Source: Fischerella sp. JS2
GTDB taxonomy: Bacteria; Cyanobacteriota; Cyanobacteriia; Cyanobacteriales; Nostocaceae
Direction of reading: 5' to 3'
Assembly: GCF_032393985.1 (NCBI RefSeq)
Contig: NZ_CP135918.1
Span: 6,759,724-6,823,723 of the forward strand
Length of the DNA: 64,000 bases
This document shows positions 7,831 to 15,613 of the stretch, piece after piece. The notes under the pieces were generated by a model, which did not search any database, was not told the DNA's origin, and was given only the letters and a program-made list of their open reading frames with translations. Numbering within the stretch: the first letter of the stretch is position 1; the number at the start of each line of letters is the position of its first letter. Position numbers and translations under genes: made by a program.

Positions 7831-8991
7831 ATGGACAATCTTGCGTATTTGCACGTAGCTTTTGCCTACGAGGAGTCTCCATCAAGTGAACTAGTTTTCC
7901 TAAGTTCTTGGTTGGAGAACGCAGCAGCACCAGATTGGAAACGTCTTTCCGGTAAGGCTTGGAAGCATATGCTTCCCCTTGTTCTCAGCTTGTCTATTCT
8001 CAGCGCTGTTGGTAGTGCCTTTGCATTGGAAAGAGGTGATCAAGGGCCTTCTGTTCGCTCCTTGCAACAAAAGTTAAGAAATATAGGTTTTTACCAAGCG
8101 CCCATTACCCAAGTATACGACTTTGATACAGAAGCTGCCGTCCGGCGTTTTCAAAAAGCAGCTGGCATTCAAGTAAACGGTATTGCTGGCCCAACAACCT
8201 TACAAACATTACAAAAATGGCCCAAAGCTAGTAATAGTAGCCAACTATCAAAACTTAGTAGTTTGAGTAATCCAACTCCTAAACTCAGTACAGTGAGTTA
8301 TAAAACTCAACAATCTAGTACTGTGAATATTACTACAACCAACAAGCGCCGTAATCCTAATTTATTACAGAAAGGTGACGAAGGACAAGCAGTCAAAGTC
8401 TTGCAAGAGCGCTTACGAATCGCAGGCTATTATTACGGGAAATCTACGGGTATATTTGGTCCGATTACCGAAGAATCTGTGAAGCGGTTCCAACAAGCTT
8501 ATAACCTCAGAGTCGATGGTGTTGTGGGGCCAGTAACAAGCCGAAAATTACCACCTATTGGTGTTGGTTATGGAGATGAAACGCCTAAACCAACAAAAAA
8601 CAAAGATAATCTCACAGTAGGCGATCGCGGTGAGGTTGTGAGAGTCCTGCAAGCACAACTGATTAAAGCTGGATATTTACAGGGAGAACCAAATGGCTAC
8701 TATGGACCTTATACAGCCGATGCTGTACGGCGATTCCAAGCTGATAACTACCTAAAAGCAAGTGGTATTGCAGGCCCTACAACCAGAGCCAAGTTGTACA
8801 GTATGCTAAATCCTACTTCTAAATCCAAGAGTGAATTTAGTGTTCTGGAAATACAAAGACGACTTCAAGAGCGTGGTTTTTACAAAGGACCTCTCAATGG
8901 TGTGATGGGGGATGAAACCAAACGAGCTATTAAACAAGCTCAAGAATTTTATGGCATCAGTCTGAGTGACGTGAGAAGCGGAACATATTAG
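7831..8991 (+). CDS. Cell-wall-binding protein with four peptidoglycan-binding repeats (alr1690-like)
   Basis: This 386-aa exported protein has a basic region and hydrophobic segment at residues 45-65 ending SAFA, a likely signal or anchor. Four PG_binding_1 units follow at about 67-128, 178-240, 262-322 and 335-378, each with the L-Q-x-x-L ... G-F/Y-Y ... T-x-x-A-V-x-x-F-Q ... G-x-x-G-P-x-T pattern. The middle linker (131-175) is Ser/Thr/Asn-rich. It has no catalytic domain, so it probably tethers to or senses peptidoglycan. It lies 31 nt after cobN and converges with furA. From memory, Anabaena PCC 7120 alr1690 has the same architecture and position, and its transcript continues as the antisense RNA alpha-furA. 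No strong terminator separates the two genes here. Confidence 0.88.
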   Translation: MDNLAYLHVAFAYEESPSSELVFLSSWLENAAAPDWKRLSGKAWKHMLPLVLSLSILSAVGSAFALERGDQGPSVRSLQQKLRNIGFYQAPITQVYDFDTEAAVRRFQKAAGIQVNGIAGPTTLQTLQKWPKASNSSQLSKLSSLSNPTPKLSTVSYKTQQSSTVNITTTNKRRNPNLLQKGDEGQAVKVLQERLRIAGYYYGKSTGIFGPITEESVKRFQQAYNLRVDGVVGPVTSRKLPPIGVGYGDETPKPTKNKDNLTVGDRGEVVRVLQAQLIKAGYLQGEPNGYYGPYTADAVRRFQADNYLKASGIAGPTTRAKLYSMLNPTSKSKSEFSVLEIQRRLQERGFYKGPLNGVMGDETKRAIKQAQEFYGISLSDVRSGTY

Positions 8992-8999
8992 CTCCGCTT
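8976..8999. other. Weak hairpin over the stop codon
   Basis: AAGCGGA (8976-8982) pairs with TCCGCTT (8993-8999) around a 10-nt loop that contains the stop codon. No T-run follows, so it would be at best a leaky terminator. This is compatible with readthrough into furA antisense. Confidence 0.35.
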
Positions 9000-9114
9000 A
9001 GTTGTTAGTATTAATACTTAACAGCTTGCCTATCCCCACTCACAGCCAGTCGAAAACTGTTCAAATAATTTTTTCTCTTTGATGTCAGCACATCCCCAAT
9101 AATTTACTCAAGTA

Positions 9115-9570
9115 CTACAAAGGCATTAATGCTCGTTGACACTTGGGGCAAACGGCATGGATTGTCAGCTGGCAATCAAGCAGTTGATAACCTTCTTTTT
9201 GAGCAGTTTTTGCACCAATTTTTAAGATAGAGTCATTTTTGAACTCTATAGTTGTGTTGCATCTGACACAAATCAGATGGTGATGATGATGGGGATAAGG
9301 CTGGTTCAATTCATAATGTTTATGCCCTTCTCCCAACTCCAGTTCCCGCAAAATTCCCATCCGTGCCATCAACTTGAGGGTGCGGTAAATGGTTGACAGG
9401 CTGATTCCTTCACCATCGGATTCTAGCCTATGATACAAATCCTCCGCACTGAGATGTTCACCTTGCGGAAGATCCTGAAAAATGTGTAGAATTGTTTCTC
9501 GCTGGGGTGTTAAACGCCAGCCGCGATCATTGAGTTCTGCCTTGAGTGAAGAAGCTGTGTAGACAGTCAT
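9115..9570 (-). CDS. furA: Ferric uptake regulator FurA
   Basis: FurA is the iron-responsive global repressor, and in Anabaena it is also redox- and heme-sensitive. I chose the ATG at 9570 (MTVYTASSLKAEL), which gives 151 aa, the length I recall for Anabaena FurA; the longer TTG start adds six unsupported residues. An N-terminal winged helix (about 1-85) includes SLSTIYRTLKLMARMG. The dimerisation domain carries the His-rich HHHHHLICVRC motif and two CxxC pairs (CVRC and CPKC) plus one further Cys. The gene converges with the wall-binding gene and lies downstream of sigC on the same strand, as in Anabaena. Autoregulation and the antisense transcript are known for the Anabaena orthologue and only inferred here. 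Confidence 0.92.
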   Translation of the reverse strand: MTVYTASSLKAELNDRGWRLTPQRETILHIFQDLPQGEHLSAEDLYHRLESDGEGISLSTIYRTLKLMARMGILRELELGEGHKHYELNQPYPHHHHHLICVRCNTTIEFKNDSILKIGAKTAQKEGYQLLDCQLTIHAVCPKCQRALMPL

Positions 9571-9879
9571 ACTAATTTTTCTCAACAAACCCTTTCAGCT
9601 GCGAATATAGCAAAACTTGAGGGTAATTTGCAACAATCATGTCTTATTGAGAATATTTGCTAAATGCTATGGCAGTAGCTATGAAAAATTAACAGGTAAC
9701 ACACTTTGTTGTGATCCCCGTCAGGAAAATCTCTTGACAAAATAAACGTCGTAGCTACAGTTGTACTAACTGCGAATCATTTGCCATAGCTTAGTGAGAC
9801 TTTCTCGGAAGGGGGATCAAAAATAATGGGTTGTTGGTTGGTGGTTGTTGGGAAATATCAACTATCAACTATCAACTCA
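9571..9879. other. furA upstream region
   Basis: This 309-bp gap should hold the furA promoter (minus strand). An AT-rich stretch with TTGAGAATATTTGC near 9645-9662 resembles a degenerate iron box, but I cannot prove binding. Near 9825-9895, TATCAACTATCAACTATCAACTCAC-type heptamer repeats occur next to the sigC stop codon. Confidence 0.35.
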
Positions 9880-9892
9880 CTAACTCAAAGAC
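9855..9892. repeat. CAACTAT short tandem repeats
   Basis: Three or more tandem ATCAACT heptamers lie just downstream of sigC. This is the classic short tandemly repeated repetitive class of heterocystous cyanobacteria. Confidence 0.65.
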
Positions 9893-11130
9893 TCCAAATA
9901 GTCACGAATCAGGTTGCGTCGCTTGGGTTGGCGTAGCTTTTGCAGTGCTTTGGATTCAATTTGGCGTACTCGTTCCCGTGATAAGTCAAGAGCGCGCCCG
10001 ATTTCTGCTAGCGAGTAAGGATGACCGTCTGCTAGTCCAAACCGCATGAGAATCACGTCCCGTTCACGGCTGGTTAAATCTGCCAACAGGTGCTGCAAGT
10101 CTCTTTGTAATGATTCTCGCATAAGCATATCCTCTGGCGTCACACAGTCGGTTTCTAGTAATTCGCCTAATTCTGTGTCTTTATCTTTACCAACCTTAGT
10201 TTCTAGAGAGACGGAGCGAGGCACTCTTAACAACACTTCCCGGACTTGAGTAGGTGTCATTTCTAACTCTTGGGCCAAGTCTTCTAGAGTTGGGGTACGA
10301 CCTTTTTCTTGAGCAATTTTACGTTGAGCCTTTTTGATTTTGTTTAGCTTTTCTGTAATGTGAACAGGGAGGCGAATCGTCCGGCTAGAAGTTGCGATCG
10401 CTCGTGTGATCCCCTGACGAATCCACCAATAGGCGTAAGTGCTAAAACGATAACCCTTGGTTGGGTCAAATTTTTCCACAGCTCGCTCTAAGCCCAAAGT
10501 TCCTTCTTGGACTAAATCTAACAATTCTAGACCACGATTTTGATACTTTTTAGCAACAGATACAACTAGGCGGAGGTTTGCCTTGATCATGTGTTCTTTG
10601 GACTGGAGTCCATCACTCTGAATTTTCTCCAATTCCTCCACAGTCAATTTGGCAATTTCAGCCCAACGCCGTTTCCCTTGTCCTAAAATTTGTTTGAGTT
10701 CCAACACCTCTACACCAGCAGCGCGGGCCCATCTTTCTATAGAAGGTCGGTGTCCTAATTGCGATGCTAAACGCTCCTGAATTTCGATGACTCGGAGGTA
10801 AGGTATAAGTATTTCGTCTCCTTGCTTGGCAGCATTAGACAAGACTATCCGCATCCGCAAGTAGCGCTGAACTTTCTGAGCTTCTGAAACCTCTTCATCC
10901 CGCCCTAACAGTCTAACCCTACCAATTTCCTGAAGATACAGACGTACCAGATCTGTGCTGCGGCGGTTAGCGCTAACAGCAAAACTGGCGGGATCTTGAG
11001 CAGCCATCTCCAACTCTTCCAGATCGTCTACTGGTAATTCAGTGTCATCAATCGTAAGATCCGGGTCAAATATTTGAGAGGATTGTTGGGTTTCGTAGGC
11101 GGTATCTGCGTAAAAGGATGTTGCTGGCAT
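9880..11130 (-). CDS. sigC: Group 2 RNA polymerase sigma factor SigC
   Basis: This sigma-70 family member gives 416 aa from the ATG at 11130 (MPATSFYAD), which I prefer to the upstream start at 11160 because the family N-terminus begins there. Region 1.2 (DLVRLYLQEIGRVRLL), region 2 (NLRLVVSVAKKYQNRGLELLDLVQEG, FSTYAYWWIRQGITRAI), region 3 and region 4 (SRERDVILMRFGL, SLAEIGRALDLSRERVRQIESKALQKL) are all present. This matches non-essential cyanobacterial group 2 sigma factors. SigC in Anabaena is linked to early heterocyst development and adaptation, and the furA-sigC order is the same there (from memory). The gene lies downstream of gpsA but behind a bidirectional terminator. Confidence 0.9.
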   Translation of the reverse strand: MPATSFYADTAYETQQSSQIFDPDLTIDDTELPVDDLEELEMAAQDPASFAVSANRRSTDLVRLYLQEIGRVRLLGRDEEVSEAQKVQRYLRMRIVLSNAAKQGDEILIPYLRVIEIQERLASQLGHRPSIERWARAAGVEVLELKQILGQGKRRWAEIAKLTVEELEKIQSDGLQSKEHMIKANLRLVVSVAKKYQNRGLELLDLVQEGTLGLERAVEKFDPTKGYRFSTYAYWWIRQGITRAIATSSRTIRLPVHITEKLNKIKKAQRKIAQEKGRTPTLEDLAQELEMTPTQVREVLLRVPRSVSLETKVGKDKDTELGELLETDCVTPEDMLMRESLQRDLQHLLADLTSRERDVILMRFGLADGHPYSLAEIGRALDLSRERVRQIESKALQKLRQPKRRNLIRDYLESLS

Positions 11131-11257
11131 AAGGATCGTCTCAATGGCTCCAGGTAACAATAGATTGCGGTCAGCTAAATCTAATCAACTGTTGCTATTG
11201 TTCCCGTGATTTACGAAGAACTAACACGGTTTTAAGTAACATTTGGGGTTTTTTCTC

Positions 11258-11280
11258 AAAAAACCATACTGGTTTTTTTT
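11258..11280. terminator. Bidirectional intrinsic terminator
   Basis: AAAAAACC (11258-11265) and GGTTTTTT (11271-11278) form an 8-bp stem with a 5-nt loop and T-runs on both strands. It would end minus-strand transcription coming from gpsA before sigC. Confidence 0.6.
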
Positions 11281-11533
11281 ATTACATCTCCATAACTCAG
11301 CTGTTAGGCTGACTTTCCAGTGAACCAATAGCTATTCAAAGGCAAAGCCAGACTAAAAATTATCAATCTCCCAGTCAAGATTTCAAATGTAATTTAGCTT
11401 GACTGTCACTTTTATAACGTGGTATAAACATGCATCAGTGAAAAACTTATTTATTACAGGCATAGTCATATCTACATAGCTATGCAGATACTTTCCTGAA
11501 GATTTGATATTTTTTCGTCAGGGAATTTTAGGA

Positions 11534-11602
11534 ATTGGTAATTGGTAATTGGTAATTGTTATGAGGCATCAACAACTAACTACTATCCACTAACCACTAA
11601 CC
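11534..11602. repeat. GGTAATT and ACTAACC short tandem repeats
   Basis: Three GGTAATT units (TTGGTAATTGGTAATTGGT) are followed by ACTAACTACTATCCACTAACC words, directly downstream of gpsA. They are of the heptamer short tandem repeat class. Confidence 0.65.
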
Positions 11603-11611
11603 AATAATAAA

Positions 11612-12535
11612 TTATTCGTTATATTCCGGCTTGATATCGCGTAGCATCAGTTCCAAGAGTGCCAGTCGCGGAGTAACTTCAGCTTGGAGTAGACGATACA
11701 CTTGTTCGGTAATAGGCATGGAAATATTTTGCTGCTGTGAACGCAGCATCAAAACTTTAGTGGTATTAATCCCTTCAGCAGTTCCTTGTAGATGGGTGAG
11801 AATTTCTGTCAGAGTTTTGCCACAGGCTAGTTGGTAGCCAACTTGGTAATTGCGACTCAAAGGACTGTTACCAGTAGCAAGCAAGTCACCTAAACCAGAT
11901 AACCCGTAAAATGTTTCCTGCTTTGCACCCCAGTGAACACCGATGCGAACCATTTCTGTTAAACCACGGGTGAGTAACGCAGCTTTAGCATTGGTTCCCA
12001 GCTGCAAACCGTCACATACACCAGCAGCGATCGCCATTACATTTTTCAGCGTTCCTCCTAGTTCCACTCCCAGGGGATCAGCATTTGTATAAACCCGGAA
12101 ACGATTGGAGGAAAATACCATCTGGACAACCTCAGCAGCACTGACAACGTGGCTAGCAACTACCGTTGCGGCTGGTAATTCCTGTTGAATTTCTTGGGAT
12201 AAATTGGGGCCAGAAAGAACAACTACAGGATGATTGGGAAAAGCTTCTTGCCAAATTTGGGAGGGTGTGCAGGTGGTTTGCGGATCTAAACCTTTTGTGG
12301 CTGTGACAAAAATGATTTCTGGAGAAAGGGGCAAAGATTGGAGTTGAGAAACTACATCTCTGACACCTTTCATAGAAACAGCAGAGAGAATTACATCCAC
12401 ATCTTTTAGCACTTGTGCCAAAGTTTGGGAATCACGACGCGACCAAAGATGCACTTTGTGTCCGTTGACTTTAGCCAAAGTTGCCAAAGCACTTCCCCAA
12501 GCACCCGCGCCCAGAATAACTACTGATTTTGTCAT
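11612..12535 (-). CDS. gpsA: NAD(P)-dependent glycerol-3-phosphate dehydrogenase
   Basis: GpsA reduces dihydroxyacetone phosphate to sn-glycerol-3-phosphate for phospholipid synthesis and is cytoplasmic. The 307-aa product starts with the Rossmann motif VVILGAGAWGSALA. It also has the substrate-binding block VELGGTLKNVMAIAAGVCDGLQLG, which includes the catalytic Lys, and NAKAALLTRGLTEM followed by GLSGLGDLLATG. Length and motifs are standard. Lengthened repeats flank both ends. It is followed by a terminator and then sigC, and preceded by lipA on the same strand with a repeat-filled spacer, so co-transcription with lipA is possible but not proven. Confidence 0.93.
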   Translation of the reverse strand: MTKSVVILGAGAWGSALATLAKVNGHKVHLWSRRDSQTLAQVLKDVDVILSAVSMKGVRDVVSQLQSLPLSPEIIFVTATKGLDPQTTCTPSQIWQEAFPNHPVVVLSGPNLSQEIQQELPAATVVASHVVSAAEVVQMVFSSNRFRVYTNADPLGVELGGTLKNVMAIAAGVCDGLQLGTNAKAALLTRGLTEMVRIGVHWGAKQETFYGLSGLGDLLATGNSPLSRNYQVGYQLACGKTLTEILTHLQGTAEGINTTKVLMLRSQQQNISMPITEQVYRLLQAEVTPRLALLELMLRDIKPEYNE

Positions 12536-12592
12536 TAGTCAATTGTCAATTGTCATTGGTCATTGGGGGACAGGAAAGAGAAATTCCCCTTA

Positions 12593-12637
12593 GTCTCCCT
12601 TGTCTCCCTTGTCTCCCTTGTCTCCCTTGTCTCCCTT
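12593..12637. repeat. Tandem GTCTCCCTT 9-mer, five copies
   Basis: Five perfect head-to-tail copies of GTCTCCCTT run from 12593 to 12637 just downstream of lipA. Related GGAGACAAG words recur at about 52190-52240. Confidence 0.9.
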
Positions 12638-12647
12638 GTCCCCATCA

Positions 12648-13544
12648 TCACCCACGTGGATACCTTTCCATCAATTCCCTCACTTGCTCAGCATGATATG
12701 AGCTTCTTGTCAAGGGTGAAGAGACAACTTGTAAAAATCCTAATTCTTCTCCGAACGATTTCCAAGCAGCAAATTGATCTGGGTGGATAAACTGATCTAC
12801 TTTTAGGTGTTTTTGAGTTGGTTGAAGATATTGTCCAATCGTCAAAATATCACAATCAACTGCACGTAAATCTTGCATGACTTGGCGAATTTCCTCATCA
12901 GTTTCACCGAGTCCGACCATAATTCCGGATTTGGTGTAGACAGCAGGAGCAAGTTGACGCGTTAGCGAAGCTCTTCCGTAGGAAGCTCGCTTGAGTAATT
13001 CCAGGGTGCGATCATAATTACCTTGGGGACGCACACGGCGATATAAACGCGGAACTGTTTCTGTATTATGATTGAGGACTTCCGGTTTCGCTTGGAGAAT
13101 TAACTCTAGTGCTTCCCAATTACCGCACAAATCCGGAATTAATACTTCAATAGTAGTGTGAGGTGAAATTGTACGAATTGCTGCAATACAACGGACAAAC
13201 TGTGATGCGCCTCCATCCGGCAAGTCATCTCGATTGACAGAAGTAATCACCACATGGTTCAGTTTCATCCGGCGCACTGCTTCCGCCAGTCGTGTGGGTT
13301 CTGTGGGGTCTAGAGGTTTGGGTTTTTTCTCAAAATCAATATCACAGTAAGGACAAGCACGTGTACAAGCAGGTCCCATGATTAAAAACGTCGCCGTTCC
13401 AGCATTAAAGCACTCACCAATATTCGGACAGGACGCTTCCTCACAAACCGTATTCAGGGCTAAATCCCGTAAAATCTCTTTAACATTACCAACGCGCTCC
13501 CATTGAGGCGCTTTCACCCGCAACCAGTCTGGTTTAAGAATCAC
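12648..13544 (-). CDS. lipA: Lipoyl synthase
   Basis: LipA is a radical SAM enzyme that inserts two sulfurs into octanoyl groups on lipoyl domains of 2-oxoacid dehydrogenases and GcvH. The 298-aa product has the auxiliary cluster motif (C-x4-C-x5-C in [12 protein letters not shown]) and the radical SAM motif CTRACPYC. It also has [13 protein letters not shown] and [14 protein letters not shown]. It begins at a GTG (13544), followed by the family start [12 protein letters not shown]. Between LLKRA and APAVYTKSG it carries about nine extra residues (SYGRASLTR) encoded by a palindromic repeat word (12957-12990), an in-frame insertion also described under findings. Otherwise the sequence looks functional. 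Confidence 0.93.
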   Translation of the reverse strand: MILKPDWLRVKAPQWERVGNVKEILRDLALNTVCEEASCPNIGECFNAGTATFLIMGPACTRACPYCDIDFEKKPKPLDPTEPTRLAEAVRRMKLNHVVITSVNRDDLPDGGASQFVRCIAAIRTISPHTTIEVLIPDLCGNWEALELILQAKPEVLNHNTETVPRLYRRVRPQGNYDRTLELLKRASYGRASLTRQLAPAVYTKSGIMVGLGETDEEIRQVMQDLRAVDCDILTIGQYLQPTQKHLKVDQFIHPDQFAAWKSFGEELGFLQVVSSPLTRSSYHAEQVRELMERYPRG

Positions 13545-13697
13545 AATCCACTTTTACCACTTAAAGTTAGTTATCAAACTTAATGTTAGCAAGCTTTGAG
13601 ATCAAGGCTGAAGTATGAAGTATGTCCTACCTTTTTTCTTTATTTGTCATTTAACTAAGCTTGTGATAGTCTATTATCTATATTGGCATTATTGTGC

Positions 13698-13771
13698 CGG
13701 GATGTAGCGCAGCTTGGTAGCGCACTTCGTTCGGGACGAAGGGGCCGCTGGTTCGAATCCAGTCATCCCGA
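13698..13771 (+). tRNA. tRNA-Pro (CGG)
   Basis: A full cloverleaf is readable. The acceptor stem is CGGGATG with CATCCCG, the D-arm AGCGCAGCTTGGTAGCGC, and the anticodon stem CTTCG/CGAAG has loop TTCGGGA (anticodon CGG). The T-arm GCTGGTTCGAATCCAGT is standard. There is no CCA in the DNA and no intron. The discriminator base is A at 13771. Confidence 0.95.
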
Positions 13772-13975
13772 TTTATTTAATTTTAAAAAATTAGTGTTGT
13801 TGAGTAATTAGATTAGATCTCAATAATGCGATCGCCTAAACTTATCTCATATGCCTATCAAATAGGCAAATCGCTAACACCAACTTCCCTTGAACAAGGC
13901 AAGCGATCGCAGGGGAGTACAATTAGTAAAAAGTCTGGTGTTTGGTTGTTCATAGCCATGAAGTCTTTATTTAAT

Positions 13976-15604
13976 TTAGAAGCCCTCATACGTCTCCAAT
14001 GTTGCAGAACTTGCCTTTTGAACTTGATTAAAGTATTGTCTATAGTATTTAAATCTAAGGCGCTGATACATTTTCATATAACTAGTCAGAGCATCATTAG
14101 GACGCTGACAGCATATGTAATCTACACATTCTCTAACCGTCTCTAGAACACCTTCTAAAATAAATTCACGCTGTTGGTCTGAATTTATAAAATCTACAAT
14201 AATTGGAGCTTCTACATAATACTGATGAATCAAAGCTTGCCCTTCTGGTTTTAAGGCTAAGTAATTGTCGCGAAAATCTCGAAGTATTTGAAGTTCAAAG
14301 CAGTCATCAGGTAATCCTGCGTAACTAACACAGGCAGTGGTTAGAAAACAACCTTTTTTCTCTTGACTTTGGTTCTGATTTTTTGATAAGCACTCTTGTG
14401 CAACTTTCTGTATTTTGTCAAACAGCGAATCATTTAATTGATAGATAGGGAAGTAAAAAGACTTGATTCTTCTTACTGAACTTATAATTACTGTAGGCTG
14501 CACACTAAAAATTTCATTTAATATATCATCAAACACCTCATCCTCATCATCAATTTTATGATTTAAAGCATTGGATAAAGAAAATGCTGCAAGCCTATAA
14601 AAACCGTCAGAAAGCTGAGAATCTTCCTTAAAGGAGTCAAATAATTCATAGGCTTGAATTAAATTATCTAAGCGGCCTTTCAGCTGCTTAATATCTTCAT
14701 CATTTGGATCAAACGTTTTCGCAACTTTAAAGAAGAGGCGGGCTGCATCTAGCAGTATAATATTAGAGTTTGCGAAACCTATCTGAGCTATTTCTATCCC
14801 AAAATTATAGAATCTAGCAGCCACGTATTTACGTGCATCTTCATCATCTTTAGGTAATAACGAAATAAGCCTTTCCGCTACAGATTGAATTTTTTTGAAC
14901 TCACCGCTACGTAAGTGAATAACACAAATATAGAAAAGCGTTTCAAAGTCTTGAATATCAGTTTTTCCATCAGCACCAATTGCACGTTCTGCCCATGAGA
15001 GAGCCTTGGTATATTCGCCTTCATCAGTGTAAGTACGCGAAATTTCTAAATACGGTTCTGAGTTATAAGGCTCTAAATCTATCGCCTTCTTAAACTGTTC
15101 TCTAGCTTGTTGATATAGACTTGATCTTCTTGTGTCATCCTCTAAAGAACCAGCATACTCTTTAAACATTGCACCGTAATTGAGCCAGTAAAGAGGTACA
15201 TCAGAAGCATCTTTGGTGAGTTTACGATAAACCTTTAAGGCATTATCCCAGTCCTCTATACGAGCAAAACATATTCCTAATTGGTTTCGAGCCGCATTTT
15301 GTCCTGGCAAAAGAACAAGCACCTTCTTAAGAAGTGGAATAGCTGCCTCCCATTCTTCTTCGGACATTTTCTCTTGTGCTTCATCCACTAGCTTAGAAAT
15401 TTGTTCTCCATGTCGCTGCAAAGAATCATAGTTTTCTTTCGCCTTTGAGTCACTAAGAGTTTCATAAGCTTCGCGAATTAATTTGAACCGTTCAGGATCT
15501 TTTTCTGGAGAGTATTTTCGGATAAGGCGACAATAGTTGCGTTTGATTTCTGAAGGAGTAGCTTGGGGAGATAACTCTAGTAGTTGATAGAATTCATTAG
15601 CCAT
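13976..15604 (-). CDS. Degenerate J-domain, TPR and CFI-box protein (Hsp70 partner)
   Basis: The 542-aa protein is the last gene of the chaperone operon, starting 9 nt after the Hsp70-like gene. Residues 1-65 form a J-domain (FYQLLELSPQATPSEIKRNY, IREAYETLSDSKAKENYD), but the HPD tripeptide that activates Hsp70 ATPase reads SPE. Residues about 70-330 are TPR-like helical repeats. The C-terminus (about 405-540) starts with KKGCFLTTACVSYAGLPDDCFELQILRDFRDNYLA, a Cys-containing CFI-box-type domain of unknown function. It probably docks clients or partners to the neighbouring Hsp70. Whether it stimulates ATP hydrolysis is doubtful because of the altered tripeptide. Confidence 0.82.
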   Translation of the reverse strand: MANEFYQLLELSPQATPSEIKRNYCRLIRKYSPEKDPERFKLIREAYETLSDSKAKENYDSLQRHGEQISKLVDEAQEKMSEEEWEAAIPLLKKVLVLLPGQNAARNQLGICFARIEDWDNALKVYRKLTKDASDVPLYWLNYGAMFKEYAGSLEDDTRRSSLYQQAREQFKKAIDLEPYNSEPYLEISRTYTDEGEYTKALSWAERAIGADGKTDIQDFETLFYICVIHLRSGEFKKIQSVAERLISLLPKDDEDARKYVAARFYNFGIEIAQIGFANSNIILLDAARLFFKVAKTFDPNDEDIKQLKGRLDNLIQAYELFDSFKEDSQLSDGFYRLAAFSLSNALNHKIDDEDEVFDDILNEIFSVQPTVIISSVRRIKSFYFPIYQLNDSLFDKIQKVAQECLSKNQNQSQEKKGCFLTTACVSYAGLPDDCFELQILRDFRDNYLALKPEGQALIHQYYVEAPIIVDFINSDQQREFILEGVLETVRECVDYICCQRPNDALTSYMKMYQRLRFKYYRQYFNQVQKASSATLETYEGF

Positions 15605-15613
15605 TTTAGTTGC

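Larger units (their letters stand above)
11131..11611. other. Gap between gpsA and sigC
   Basis: The 481-bp gap holds a bidirectional terminator at 11258-11280. GGTAATT heptamer repeats lie at about 11534-11560 and CCACTAAC repeats at about 11575-11600. The rest should contain the sigC promoter, but no certain elements stand out. Confidence 0.45.

Noticed and set aside
12593-12637. CRISPR array
   Set aside because: The units are 9 bp with no spacers; no cas genes are in the window.
12563-12790. 75-codon frame with LVS repeats
   Set aside because: It is only the translation of the GTCTCCCTT array plus antisense of lipA.
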